From contig OZ024808.1 of the NCBI GenBank assembly GCA_964017045.1, positions 23,812,918-23,876,917 of the forward strand: DNA of 64,000 bases, in the 5' to 3' direction. The translations under genes and the position numbers were made by a program. Under the pieces are notes generated by a model that worked only from the letters and a program-made list of their open reading frames with translations, made no database searches and had not been told where the DNA came from. The number at the start of each line of letters is the position of its first letter. Position 1 is the stretch's first letter. Shown piece by piece: positions 10,138 through 25,100 of this stretch. The DNA is from Omphiscola glabra. Its lineage: Eukaryota > Mollusca > Gastropoda > Lymnaeidae.

Positions 10138-13100
10138 GGTTGCCGGCAATGCTGCTTATATTCTTGGCACTCTGGCTGAATCAGAACTCGGCTGCTCCAG
10201 GATTCTCTCCCTTGCCAAGGGACGCCACAATAAAGAGAGTAAAAAAATCCTCAATGACCTCACGCGAATGTTGACGTTTGACGACCCCGAGAGTGTTATG
10301 AACGCTGCTGGGACCCTGGGGACTTTGGTAAGCAACTTCTCATTGCAAAACAGGAATTGAATAATTATGTGGGGGCTTGTCCTGAGTTTCCCAATTTTAG
10401 ATCTACTCTCCCTCTCAATCAACACTTCTCAATTGCTCTTCCTCTTTCTCACTTGCTCTCCCTCTTCCCCTCGCACTCTCTCTCCCTCCTTCCCAGATCT
10501 CCTTCTGGTACCACTCAATGTTCTATGTCCTCTACATGAGAACTTCTCTAGCCTCAACCAATACTCAACATCTCACTGATCCAGACAACTATGGATCCAC
10601 ACCAGGATCCCCCACATTTTGAGATTATATGTACTAAGTGACCAAATCACCTACTAGGTGACCAAATCACCTATCATTTGACACGCTCCAACCCCCCCCC
10701 CCACCCTCCCACACACTCACATCCAAATCTCCACTGCCCTCACTATCAACTCCATTAATGGATTTTTCTGTTATTTCGTTCATCAGGCGGAAAGCTTGGA
10801 AGGACGAGAGTGGATGCTGTCTGAGCCATGCATAGATGAAATGTTGGACCACGTTGCCACACTGCTAGGTGCAGACAACCTATGGACCGCCAGCAATGCT
10901 GCATTAGTTCTTGCCAGGTTGTGATCTCTGTCAATTCTTACATGATCTAGAAATAGTTTTGGTATAGTTCAAATATTAACCCACACCTTTCCTCCTGGGC
11001 TGCTGATCAATGGTGTTCATGGTAAATTGAGTTTAATGAATTACTTAGAAAACTGATATTGTTGGAACATTGCTATTTTGATTTATCGTTATTAAACACA
11101 CACACACACACAAACATTTAAAAAAAACAAATCCCAAACACAGTTACTAAACTAAATTAATTTAACAATTTCATATCTAAAGTAAATGAAACTTACAGTC
11201 ACAAGCATTATAACTTAGTAGGCTCCTGACAATTAAGAAGTTTCTGTCTAAATCTTTTTGAATTTTTAAAAATTATTTTATTTTGCGGTTGGGGGTTGAA
11301 GGTCAGAAAAGACTTGTCAAGATTTTCATCTCTTTCTTTAGAAGGATAATTAATTATTGTGATTAAATACATAATATAAAAGTTGGTGAAAATTGTACTC
11401 TGCACTTGGTGGAAAAAAAAATAAAATTGACTTTTTAGCAAATGGAAAAAATACTTTAAATCTGGTCTCTACAGTTTTATTGCCAGAAATAATTAACTAA
11501 TAATTTCCATTGCTCATATATTTGTTTTTTATATGTTGTGCTCTACATATGTACACAATGAATAATTTTCAAACCATGATTTTTCTAAATCCCATGGTCA
11601 AAAATAATAAAAAAAATATTTTTAAATCTTTAAGAGGCAATCTTGTTTTTTTGATAGAGATTGTAATGGAAAAAAAAAATCTGTAACCATTTTTTCTCCT
11701 CTCCAAGGCTGTGTATATCAGAAGGTGGTTGTCTCAGCATTTTGAAGCACTCCCACTCCCAGACCATATTGACAAGAGTCATCCAAGCGCTTGGAGTGGA
11801 TGAAGCTGGTATGTTTTTTTGTTTCTTTTCTTCTTTCATTTCAAGCTGTCCAATTTATGAATGAATCGTTTGCAAGTAAGGTAAAATTTAAGTGAGGAAA
11901 AACTCAATCAATGAATGTGAATGTAGTTAAAATGTGGAAGTTTATAATAATTGTAAGTTTACTTGACTAAGATTTATTTTTCAAGCTATGAGAATAAAAA
12001 AAACCCCAAAAATGTTGTTATTTAACTCACTTCTAATCAGTTATATAGGCCTACATTTATTTATATTTTGTTTGAGAAGAAAACAAATGTAGAATATCAA
12101 TAATTTAAAAAAATAATTATTTTAATAAGAAAAGAAATGAAATGAAAGATGAAAAAAAAGAGTTCCTGTTTAAAGATAATATACATTATAAACAATATTG
12201 GATTGTCTAACAATTCAAAATAAATTATTTAAAAAAACTGCTCTTCTTATTCTTCTATATATAAAAGGGACCATGATCAATTTATTGAAAATTCTGGCTC
12301 CTATGCATGTAGAGGGGATTTGCAATGTTTCTGTGCTTGGTGTTGACGAGGATATTTCACTGGTTACAAAGGCTACTGTGTGAGGGTATCATAGTATCAT
12401 GCACTGGGGGTTGGAAGGTCTGAGGCAATAGACACAAAATTAAGTCCATATAGGACCTTTTAATAAAGACTACATAAATCTTTAAACTAAATTAGGAAAA
12501 AATATTAAAAACAAAATTGAATGTATAATACTGAAAACAAACATGCTAGCCTGTGTTCTGTCCCTGCGTTGGCCACATTATTTGTCTGGATGTACTTAGT
12601 TCCAGACATTACTTATTTAGTGACCTATATTTTCAACCAGAGTGGTCTGTCCCTGTGTTGGCCACATTATTTGTCTGGATGTACTTAGTTCCAGACATTA
12701 CTTATTTAGTGACCTATATTTTCAACCAGAGTGGTCTGTCCCTGTGTTGGCCACATTATTTGTCTGGATGTACTTAGTTCCAGACATTACTTATTTCGTG
12801 ACCTATATTTTCTACCAGAGTGGTCTGTCCCTGCGTTGGCCACATTATTTGTCTGGATGTACTTAGTTCCAGACATTACTTATTTCGTGATCTACATTTT
12901 CAATCAATTGATTTACTTACATAACTGCACCAGCCTAGACGACATAATGGATTTTTTTTCTTTAAAACAGACTTAGGGCCCTTGTTTTCTTGTCAACATT
13001 GATTGTCTCAACAAGTCAGACACAAATTATTCCACTCCCAGTCATTCTGACCCATGTTATTATTGACCAGAATCAGGAACTGGCCGCAGCATTGCGTAAT

Positions 13101-16100
13101 GATGCATTATAATTTTGTAGTCAATACTTCATGTTGTAAATATTGCATTAATATTACTCAGCACTTGGGGTGTTAAACTTGCATGCAATTGATGTCACTA
13201 TATTATTCTTGTGTTTTTTTTAAATTTTAATTATTAAAACATTGGTTTTAAACTATAATGGTGCTTGATCTAAGGCAGGGGTCTCCAAACTTTTTTCACG
13301 GCGGGCCGGATAACAAACAAAAAAAACAAAAAACAAAAAAAAAAAATGATGAGCGTGGGCCGGATAATGATTACGTACAATAATTTCAAGCCAGAACGAA
13401 ATTTCAAGTACCGTCGGCGGGCCGGTTGAACTGGCCTCGCGGACCGGATCCGGCCCGAGGGCTGTAGTTTGGAGACCCCTGATCTAAGGGATTGTCCCAG
13501 GCTAAAGGAGATTGCAATTAAAAAAAACCTACAAAAACTTGTCTATCTGTCCTAAAAACATGTCAAAATACCTGACAGTATTTATCTTTTGTTTTAACTG
13601 TGTAACTGGTGTGTATTGTAGTAGGTTTTATTCATAGATGTATCAATTATTTCTAAGTAAAAAATTACACATTAACTGTTTATAATAGCATGGGGAATAC
13701 GGTATAGCCTACTTCTGCTAAATTCAAGAATTGTTACATTTTTTTTTTAATTCTTAGAATTAAGATGCTCTACATTTAAACTGCACCATAATTTTTACTC
13801 CACTTATTGAAGATAAAGGCTACATGTAAACTGAAATTAACTGGTGGAATTTTTTTGTCTCTTTTTTTATTGCTAATCTTTAAAATTGTAGTTTTGGCTT
13901 CAAGTTAGCACAGCTCACATTATCACTAAAACAAATCCTGTTGATTTGTTCCCCTAATTCCTGTATGCTGTCCTTAATAACAGTGGTATTAAATGAAAGA
14001 TGTTCAAGGAATTGGAATTTTGTAAATTATAAATCATGCGATTTTGTCTAGTGAAAAAATCAGCTTAATGGGTTGCGAAGATAATTATACGTTTTTTATG
14101 TTTTATTCACTGTATTTCTCTACTGCTTATTTGTCTTCAATGCATGGCATAGGAGAAATGGACGTTTGTAAGTTAGCGTTGTTGAATGTGTAGGTTAAGT
14201 CCCAATCAAACAATCAGAAATTAGTTCAGGTATAATTCTACATGTTTTATTGACCTCAATATCACATTTAGTTCATGTTTCAAGAGAATAAAAATTTAAT
14301 GAAAAATTGACACCCAAATCAACCATATTTATCTCAACATTAAGTCATAACCTGAAAAGTTAACTAGGGAAAAAACTGAAGAAATATTTTTACATGAAAT
14401 AAGTTAGAACTTTCTCCAAGCTTGTAGTCTATGATATCAATCAATATCTTTAAATTGAATCACAACATTAAAAAAATAAAGACTTTGTTTAAAAAATTGA
14501 CTTTTGTTGCACAGCTGTGCAATCCCCCAAATAAATTTGAGTGTGCTTAATAAATTTTATAAACAGTTTACTATAAAAATAATTCTCCCCCAATTTCTAT
14601 ATTTTACCATCTCTTGAGTTTTAGAATCATCATTTGTAGACATCTCCTTAGTGCAGAGTACAATTTTCACCAAACTCCCCAACCCCCCTCCCCCACAATT
14701 ATTTAAATTTTAAATATTTTTTTTTACCCTAGCTAATATAGCATTCTAATTCCCTTGCTCTGTGTAGTTTGCAGTTTTAAGAACATCATAGTTGTACTTA
14801 CAATCATTACAGTGTTTTGTATATCATTCAAAAGTTGAAGCTCCCTCATGGTATCTGCTGTTAGTGTGTCGTTCATTTGCATCACAAATTATAACTGATA
14901 CATTACTAACTAGTTATTTGTTTTTGATGTGATTTACATTGGATGCAGTCCATCAATTATTATCTTTTATTTTTGTAGCAAACCTGGCTGAATGAGCTTT
15001 ATATTAAACAGGCCAGGGATAATGCCACTTGCTTATTTATGTAGCGAAGATTGCTAAATGAGCTTTATATCAACAGGCCGGGGCATGAATGCAGCTTTTG
15101 CTATTGGTCGCTTGTGTGACATGGATTCTGGCAGACAACGGCTACTACTGCTTCCTGACTGCAATAAAATGGTTGGTTCTGCTGCTGTACACTCACCAGG
15201 CTTTGAGTGAATGTGTTGTAAACATTCGTAATGATCTATAAACATACTAATTTTAAGAATCATATTAAAAGAGGATTTGACCGCAGTGGATTAAAACTTT
15301 CTGTGTATTTTAAGAGTATGATGAAAGCTTGTACCGGTACCTAAAACATTTTATTTTATATAATTTATTAAAGTTTCACCCAACTGTTTACATTAAATTT
15401 TTTTTATTTTAAATGAAATGAGCTACTATTGACATACTTTGTGTCGTTCATGTGGATAAAAGAGAGAAGCATTAAAAATGTTGTGTTTTAAATGAAATTA
15501 GCTATTATTGAAAAATTTTGTGTGGTTCATGTGGATAAAAGAGAGAAGCATTAAAAATGTTGTGTTTTAAATGAAATTAGCTATTATTGAACAATTTTGT
15601 GTGGTTCATGTGGATAAAAGAGAGAAGCATTAAAATACCAGCAAGCCTCATTTTCTTGAATTTTCAATTTTTTTCCAATCCAACCATTACTAGATTGCTA
15701 TTCAACATGTTTTCACTCAATTATTCACTCACAAAGAAACACTAGACCGCGCTGAATTTGATTCATGTCATTCTCAGATTTCATCTCTGTCCAAGATGTT
15801 GAGCTGTGAGGATACAGGGGCCAGTAAAAATGCTTGTTTCGCCCTCAGTTGCCTGGCAGCCAGCCTGGATGGACACGGCCGCCTGCTGAGCAATGCCAAC
15901 TCAGACAATGTGGTGAAAACGCTGGCCCGTCTGCTCATGGCTGAAGATTCCGAGACAGGATGGTTTGCCGCCATGTAAGGAAAGAATGCAGTGCCCTCTG
16001 GGAGCTTATTTAGGAATTAACACCATCTGCTGGGAGCGTACTTAGAAATTAGCACCATCTCCCATTATTGTTACATAGTAGGCTCTGGGCCCCATGTTTT

Positions 16101-19100
16101 ATTGTTATTGAAATATCGAGGTATAGGGGTACAAAAGAATTATTTCCTGAACTACCTAAACGTGATGACTCAAATTAGAATCTGACTCTGTCGTGTCTAA
16201 ATAAGATGTTCATAAAAGTATCCAATACTGCGACTTGTGACAATATTTTAAAAGTATCACATTCTGAGCATGAATCTGTCACTTTGTTACCAATGCATGA
16301 CTAGGGATCCAAGACTGACAAAAGGATACACATTCATTTTATATAAATAATTTTGTTTAATTTTTTTTTAATGATTGACCAGGCATGTGTACACTTGTCC
16401 CTTTACTTTTACATATATGGCTTACAAAACAATGCTATATTATGTGTGGGTTTTTGTTTGTTTGAAATACTTTAACAATTTTTGTTTTTGGTCTCATATT
16501 TAATATACATAATTTTTAAAAAATGTGTATTTATTTTATTTTTTTTTTGCTTACATTTCAGGACACTGAGAACATTGGCAAGTCAACCCAAAGGGTGTCT
16601 GAAATTACGGGAATTCCCTCAAGTTCAAGCTGCATTAAAGGTAAAAAATCTTCTTAAACCAATGTTTATCATCTAAAATATAATAAGAATGAGAGAATGC
16701 AATCAGGCTAGATGGAAGGAAACAAGTGTAACAAAGAATGTGTGTTGCAATCTGGGAATGATTGGTTTGGGTTTTGCAATCTGGGAATGATTGGTTTCTT
16801 TCATCAAATTATTTTTTAGGTTCATACTTCATAATATCTCTATTTTTCCAAGAGTAATGTAAACCTTAATCAAGAAACATATACATCAGATTGAATAATG
16901 AAACAAACACATGTATGGTGCAGCTCGCTATGAGTAGAAGAATACGGTACAACCTTCTCCCACGACGCTCTCACGCCAACTGCCAAACGAATACCACCTA
17001 CACAAAAGACAAACTATAGACACTAATTCGCAGCTGCAATAAAAAAAGAGTCGCCACACCTCACAAACCCTAATGGAAACATTCAAGTCACACGAGCACA
17101 ATAAAACACAATATTCAGTGGGCAAGAATCGCTAGTGAAAACCTGCACTTGACAATGGGAAAACCTGTACTTGACAATGGGAAAACCTGTACTTGACAAT
17201 GGGAAAACCTGCACTTGACAATGGGAAAACCTGCACTTGACAATGGGAAAACCTGCACTTGACAATGGGAAAACCTGCACTTGACAATGGGAAAACCTGC
17301 ACTTGACAATGGGAAAACCTGCACTTGACAATGGGAAAACCTGCACTTGACAATGGGAAAACCTGCACTTGACAATGGGAAAACCTGCACTTGACAATGG
17401 GAAAACCTGCACTTGACAATGGGAAAACCTGCACTTGACAATGGGAAAACCTGCACTTGACAATGGGAAAACCTGAAATAGGATGCTACAAACAACAAAC
17501 GGGCAAGAGGCATTCAGCAGTGAACAACCAGCAGTAAGAAAACAATATAAAATATAAATAAACTCCTTGCTGCAATGTAGTATCCAAGGGGACAGTAAGA
17601 GGAATATAAATATGTTGTTAGTTCACAGAAGAATTCTTCTTGCCGACATCTTCATCTAGAGTAGTAGTTTGTTAAACTGATATTGAAATATTTCTTCACT
17701 AAAACACAGCCACCCACATGAGAGAACCATGCTTGCTGGCCCGTACCATTACCTAAATTCAATTGATTAATCTCCATTGCACAAAAAATTTAACAAATAA
17801 TTTATTTCACTTTCGTTTGGCAATATACTTTATTTTATTTGTGTAAAACAAAAGAGCAGTGGAGATGGATGGTTCATAACATGAGAAAACTCATGCCAAA
17901 TATGGCAACCGGGCAAGGATCAAGAGTACAGGATGACCCCAAAAAAAAACTCCTGACGAAGAGATGTCGATAAATATGCCATAAAGACTGGAAAGAGTTG
18001 GAAAGAGCTAGAGAAGATTGCTAGATACCAGAAGGCTGAAGGCTTGAAAAGAAATTCTTCTTCTATATATTAAGGGCCCACGATCAATTTAGTGATCATT
18101 CCTGCTCCTATGGATGTAGATGGTATTTGCGATGTTTCTGTGCCTGGAGTTGATGAGGATATTTCACTGGTGGCAAGAGTTACTTAGTGAGGGTATCATG
18201 CACAGGGGGCTGGAAGGCCTGATGCAATGGACAGAAATGTATTATCGCCTTAGCTGTTCCTTTTGGAAGCTTGTTCCAGTCCCTGATTGTCTTTGTTTGG
18301 AATGAGCATTTCCTATACTGGCTTCTTGCTGGTATTAGCCTGAACTGCCTGTCGTGGCCTCGTCGCTGTCTATGGGAGGATGAGTTTCTGTTTAATACCA
18401 GAGCAGTGGACCAGCCCATTATTTATCTTGTACATCATGGAAAAAATGATTATTAATGACCTATGCTCCACTGGGAGTTGAAAAGGCAAAGAAGAAGGAG
18501 AAGAAAAGAGCAGTAAAAAAACAACTCTAGGCACAAATAGGTTTTTAAAAAATGTTTGTAAATCTTTAATTCTTAACTTTCACTACTTTCAGAAAATTGA
18601 GCAACTCTCTGATGTAAATCCTGATTTGAAAGATGAAGTTTTGATAACACTTGAAATACTGAAACATTTGGATCCACCAGAAGCGCCAACAATTACTGGT
18701 ATGATTACCTCATTATCTTCCCCTTTTTCTCTTTTAGTTGACAACTTTAACAAGCAATACCTATGACTGAGAATGAGCAATACCTATGACTATTTTAATC
18801 ATCAATACATATGACTATTTTAATAAGCAATACCTATGACTATTTTAATCATCAATACATATGACTATTTTAATAAGCAATACCAATGACTATTGTGAAA
18901 GAGAAACATTAGGTAAAAATAAAAAATTTTCTCCATTGGATTTTAAATTTTCTTTTCACTGTTTGAACAGTCAACTTGCTAAAAGCAACAAATGAGCCTT
19001 CGATTTGCAGATTACTGCATTATTGATGAAAACAAAATATTAATCTGGAGAAATCCTTAAGGGATGTAAAATTCTTTGAATGTATATTGTTTTAATTCAT

Positions 19101-22100
19101 GTTATGTGTTCTTTTTTTCTATTTTTAATCAATTTTTATTAATTAATTGCCTTTTTTTTGTTTATTAGTTTGATCATGAATGTTTTAGTAATTTTGAAGC
19201 CAGTTCAATTAACTTCAGTACCTTTACTTTTGAGCACTAAAATATTTTATAAATAGTTTTGAGGACATAAATTAACATAATTTTATGTGTGTGATTTTAG
19301 TCCTTGGACCGAACTTGTGTGAAGCTTCATGGATGCCTGTCTCAACAAAAAGTGGCTTTGATGTTCGTTATCAGCTGTATGAAGGTTAATGCTCCATGTA
19401 TTCAACTATTTTTGTACATTCATTCAGATATTATAATTTTGCACAATCTATCCATATGCAAAATATTGCCGCCGTTTTATGTTTCTACTTAAAAAGTAAA
19501 TTAGCAGTTTTTTTTCATTGACAGTTAAATGTTCCTTAATTACTTATTTGTAATCTTTAATTATTACTTTTTTCCCCTGAATATTCCACTTAATTTATCA
19601 TATAATGACTATATTTACACAAAAAACAGTTGTTGTTTTTTTTAATCTAATCCTCACATCTGAGGGGTGTTACAGTTATTTATTTCCATTACCAGGTAAC
19701 AGCTGTTGCTACACTGGTCCCAGTTGCCAGTTTGAAGTAAAGACTCTCACCCCACACACAACATACAGTTTTAAGATCAGGGCAATTACCGATGTAGATG
19801 AGAGTCCGTTAAGTGAAGCTACCACTGTGACAACAGAGGAGGACAGTGAGTCTGAAATTTTCTATTTAGGTTCGGTTGGGTTTTTCAAGGGGCTTTTAAT
19901 ATTTGATGCAGTAATGGCAGACCTGTTTACCCTCAAACTCTTAAAATCGTACAATATCATCACAAAATCATTCAATACATTATCTTAATAGTTAAAAAAT
20001 AAACATTCAGTATATATAATGTATAAACCTCTATATCGTACATTGTACGCCAAAATCGTAAAAGTAAACAGGTCTGTAATGGTGAAAAGAATATGAATGA
20101 GGTAGCTCTTAATAATTTTTTCCTTGCTTTAAGGTATAAATAAATATTAGAAATAATTGCTCAATCTTAATTACACAACTGTTTTAATTTCCTATAAAAA
20201 ACTGAACCTGTTATATCATTATGACCAAACGGTCACAAACTACCTAAATAAATTTGAATGATTCTTCTATCAATATCAATGTTTGATGATGTGCTTTGCT
20301 TTGATTTCCACATTATCTTGTTGGCTCCTATCCGTTATTAAATCACTAGGTATTGCTTTATTTGTACTTTGCTATCATGTTCAGTTCCCGAAGCCCCGCA
20401 GAATGTCTATGTGTTAGGCGCGACAGCCACTCAACTCAAACTAGGCTGGGATCCACCTGTAAAGTTTCATGGGATTCCAAAAGGATATTATGTTTACCAA
20501 GGTCAGTGGATTAACTTGAATATATAATTAATTGTAGGAATTCATGATTAGATTTCCTGTTTATGTAATTGGATTAAACATAACCAAGAAGGAGGTAAGG
20601 TAAGGAGAAAGAGAAAAGGATCAAACAAAACAAATTTTGGTAATTGCATTGCACTTTAAAGAGAGTGTTATTGTAGGATATCAGCAGTAGTTGCTTGGCT
20701 ACAACCAATGCTTTTAGAGGATATCAGCAGCAGTTGCTTGGAATACAACTTTTAATGGAGGATAGTAACAATAGTTGCTTTAAAAACAACTTTTATTGGA
20801 GAATATCAGCAGCAGTTGTTTGGCAAACAAATGCTATTGGAGGATATGAACAGTAGTGGCTTGTAAAAAAATGAATTCTATTGGAAGATATCAGCAGCTG
20901 TTGCTTGCCAACAAAAAATGTCATTAGAGGATATCAGAGTAATTACTTGGAAAACAAATGCTATTGGATGGTATCATGAGTGGTTGCCTGGCAACGACAA
21001 ATGCTAATGGAGGATGTAAATTTAAATATTTGTTGTTCAATTAACTACATCATTTATTTTAGTTTTATTTTTGCTCACACACATTGTATGTATACAACCA
21101 GAGTATAAACATCCATTTTCAAGATATTTTTCAGGTATGCTAACTATTTTATCCCTACTTATGTGGGGAAGCTGCTTGTGTCACACTGCAAAGTTATAAG
21201 TCTCCTTTTAATCTATGCTTAAAGTTTGTAAGTTTATGTGAAAGCAAAGTAGTCCAAAGTGAAACATCTGATTTGGTGTAAAATTTGATAGAAGTGTAAA
21301 AAGAACATAACAAAATGTCTGAAATTTGCATGTAAGGAATTATTAATTAAAAATTATAATACATCATTTTCTCTCATTTCTCAAATTTAATTTTCTGTTG
21401 ATTACCACTTGATTTCTGTTTAATTGACAAAATCTTAGCACATCTGCACAATCAAATTGTAAATATATTTCTACTTTTCTCTCACCTCAGGTAAGACCAT
21501 GGTGGCCCACACAACTGAACTGACAGCCATTGTTTCTGGCCTGACCCCTAGTACCCCTTATGAAGTTGAGGTGAGTATGTCGCTGTTTGTCTTTTTCAGA
21601 AACCACAAAGACAAATAATTGTTTTCCTAATTTCATAGTATTTAGTTTTTACATTTAAAATTTGTAAATGAATTATAAATATCAGTTTCATTTGCACTTG
21701 AAAATATTTTTTGTTAGTCATTATTTGAATTTGTTAGCACTAATTTTTTTTTTTTACATTTTAAACTAAGAAAAAAATCTTAAGTATTTGTGAACTTTAT
21801 TCATTGTGAACTGTATAAAATTTTTTTTGAAGTAAAAATGTTGACATATCACAAAATAAGTTAAACTTTAACGTTATTAAAAAAATATAATTTAGTTAGA
21901 TAAAAAAAAATTATCATACATTTTCATATTTATTTCTATCTGAAGTATTTACAAGTGTTTATTGATGAACCGTCAACAAGTTGTTGGTGCTGTAGTTTCC
22001 CTATGCCCCTTGAACTTGTTTCCAATTTCTTCTGTATTAATTCTTATTATTTTTTATCCTAATATGTGTATAGGCCTGTGTGTTGTCTGTCCTTTTCATT

Positions 22101-25100
22101 CCCATAAGTTAGTTCACCAATGCTTATTTGCTTGGAGTAACTTTAGCAGACACTGCAGTGTTCATAAATGAACTGTTAATCCTTTTTGACACAGGTTTGT
22201 GCAGCAACATTTAAAGGTAAAGGTCCCAGATCCTCATGTACAGGCACCACAGCAGACATAGGAGCTCATGTGCCAGGAAAGCCAGTGGTTCAAGTCCTTG
22301 GCAGGAGTGAAATGCATGTCAGTTGGGATGCCCCACAAGTTCCAATGGGAAGAATCACACGTTACGATGTTAGCATGAATGGCCAGATTTTTTACTCAGG
22401 TAATATTTGGTAACGCTGGTTATAACTCAAATAAAATCTGCAGATGTAGATAATTTATTCAAGCAATATTTGGTGATATGGAATATTTACTTAGATAACA
22501 TCTGGTGATGAAGATTATTTACTCATCTAAATCTAATAATAAATATTATTCAGGTAACAAAAAAATGTTAGAAAATTGATTATTTCATCTTGCAGGTACA
22601 GAACTTACCTGCAGTGCTCACAGGCTGACCCCTGACACAGACTACACATTCATCGTAACAGCCATAACCAGTGAGGGAAGATTTGACAGCAAGTCAACCA
22701 AGAAAAGAACAGCCAAAGACGAATGTAAAATGTTTTGTCTTTTCTCCCTCTGATCTTTGCTGGTGTGATTTCACAACACATTAACAATAATAAAAGCCAG
22801 TCATCGAATATGACCAGTATAAATTATATTAGGAAGATTATAAACCTTATTTGCTTTCAGTTGACCTAAACCGTGCCCCACTTTACCAGCCAAAAAAGAA
22901 AGAAGAAGAACCCCAGAAGCCAACGTTATACAAAAAGAGACGATCTGATACCAAGTCTGCTCGAGCTCGTAGTGCAAAGGTAGACAACACACGGACATAA
23001 AACTGAGAATAAATTTTTTTGTCAGGAAAGTTAATATTTATCCATTAACTAAATGAAAAAAAAAAATTTCTTTGCCAGATTTTTGTTAAGGGCTTGATGG
23101 GAAAGTAAATAATTTTAAAATAAAATAAGCTGAATAACATAGGCCTATATAAAATATATAAACTATATATTTTTCTACTATCTTAACAACAGATAAACCA
23201 GGAAAGACCTGTTTCGTGTGAGTATGTGCAGCTGTATGTTAAAAGTGTTGTCACTGCCTAAAATAATTGTTTGACTAACACACACATCTCTGGTATCAGA
23301 TGGGTTTAATGGTTGGTCTTAACACAACTCTGGCATCAGATGGGTTTAATGGTTGGCCTTTCAGTTACATTCAATAGAAATCTGGAGCAAGCTCCCAAAA
23401 GCAGCAGTTGAGGCCACTACACTAGACACATTTGCAGCTATTGCCTCCTGTCTTCCAACCCCCAGTTCGTAATACCACTGCTGAGAAGCCCTTGCAACCA
23501 GTGAAATAGGAGCCAGAATGATCAATTCGTTGATTGTGGGCCCTCGAAATACAGATGAAGAATATTTCTAGACACATCAAGACCATAACATTTTGACCTA
23601 ATTTAGAAAAGTTACTTGTACTTTTTTATGTAAATTTTATACAACTGAATCATATTGCCATTAATAAATACTATAATATTATACTTTGCGGCTCTGCTTT
23701 CAGCAATGTTTAAACATAAATATGACTGCTAACCAGACACATGTTTTCTCTCAAATTTATATTTTTTAAACCCTCAAGCTCACATTGTTTCATCAACAGC
23801 TGCAAGCAGCTACAAATCACCACAAACTCAAAGTACCGAGCAGTCCACGCCACAGGTTAGATGAGTTTTAATCCATCCCATTTATATAAATTATTTTTGC
23901 TCAACGTAAACACTACAATGTGAATGTACCAGGCAGGGAGTGAACATTTTCATTTTGTCATCTGTTCATTGTGTCATCTGATCATTCTAAAGTGATTTTA
24001 TGATTGTATTGTTTTTCTATCAGTAGCATCAGTCTCAGTACCATCAGTCTCAGTACCATCAGTCTCAGTATCATAAGTCTCAGTATCATCAGTCCAATCA
24101 CATTGAATATACAAGTTTTGTTTATTGTTTAATCAGCCCCCCCTTTTTTCCTCTTTATAGAGTAAAACATGCCAAAGTGGAAAGCAGAAAAATGTATTCA
24201 GATATTTTTTAAATCCCTAATGCAGGTTGTACCTTCCCAGCATGCCTCCCATCTTATTTAGCCAGAGCAACTAAATTAGGATAAATGATTTAAATGCCAA
24301 GGAGTTTTTTTCCATAAATTGCTTTCAGTACACTTCTCTCTTGGTGGCATCTCTTCTGGTCCACTCTCTTAGTGGCATCTCTTTTGGTCCACAGCTCTGT
24401 ACAAGTTTGGAAGCTGCAAAATTTATCAATACATGCTTTATTTTTCTAGAGCTGAGAAATAAATATATATTTTTTATTTACATTGATAACTATCAAACAT
24501 AAAAAAATTATAAACATCATTCGCTCTCAGTTCTGTCTTCTCCACGACACCCATTCGTTTTATGAGTTGAGGACGCCTGGAATAAAGTTTACACAGCAGT
24601 AATATAATTTGTTTACATTTTTCTTTCTCAGCCACCAAGACCAACAAGGAAACTTGAGACCAAGAAGGAAAACATTCGGCCCAGAACTCACAAGGACAAC
24701 ACACAAAACCTGAAACCTTCAGCCCCAGTCACCATCAGCTACATCTCCATTCTAGGAGGAGATGATGACAGCTTGGAGTTCAGTTCACTGGCCCAGGACT
24801 TCCCAAGCAAATCGTTTTTCCGCTCGCCAACATTTCACCAGAGACCAATCCAGTCTTTTAGGTTTGAGCGCTCCAAGACAACCATCATTCCAAGCAAGTC
24901 TTGTTCAAGTAAAACAAAACAGACCAGGGAGTCAGACTTTAACTTTAATCTCATCACAAATGGGGACATCCCTCCACCGGTTCTGAGCTCCTCTGGGCAA
25001 ACATTGCAGAGTGGAGGTCAAAGCTCAACCAGTGAGAAAATCCCTGAGCAACATAAGAGCTATATGGGGGTTGACCAAACAGATGGAAGCAGGAGATTTA

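Larger units (their letters stand above)
10138..18698 (+). other. Armadillo-repeat coding exons of the ARM/FN3 gene
   Basis: The first seven exons encode about five consecutive armadillo/HEAT-type helical repeats. The recurring signature is a small-residue helix such as AGNAAYILGTLAES, MNAAGTLGTLAES, ASNAALVLARL, MNAAFAIGRL and SKNACFALSCLAAS. Exon boundaries fall in different codon phases yet the joined frame stays open. Armadillo repeats are protein-protein interaction modules; the partner is unknown. Introns are AT-rich and contain an 89-bp tandem repeat, a hAT-type MITE, a 22-bp minisatellite and LINE 3' ends. The first repeat begins at the upstream edge of the first visible exon, so the repeat block is probably longer than seen here. 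Confidence 0.8.
18593..22724 (+). other. Three fibronectin type III domains of the ARM/FN3 gene
   Basis: Each FN3 domain is split over two main exons, a common FN3 gene structure. Domain 1 starts at PPEAPTITVLG and ends near SEATTVTTEED. Domain 2 starts at IPEAPQNVYVLG with core tryptophan in LGWDPP and LTPSTPYEVEV near its end. Domain 3 starts at VPGKPVVQVLG with HVSWDAP and LTPDTDYTFIV. The Pro-rich start, the Trp in strand B and the Leu-Thr-Pro-x-Thr-x-Tyr motif before strand F are visible in domains 2 and 3. In domain 1, Trp is in ASWMP and the Tyr in LTPHTTYSFKI. FN3 modules mediate binding; with an armadillo block in front they suggest a cytoplasmic scaffold rather than an extracellular receptor. 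Confidence 0.85.

Noticed and set aside
23815..23858. Possible extra exon between 22979 and 24632
   Set aside because: It has AG and GT borders, but its length would shift the frame of the next exon.
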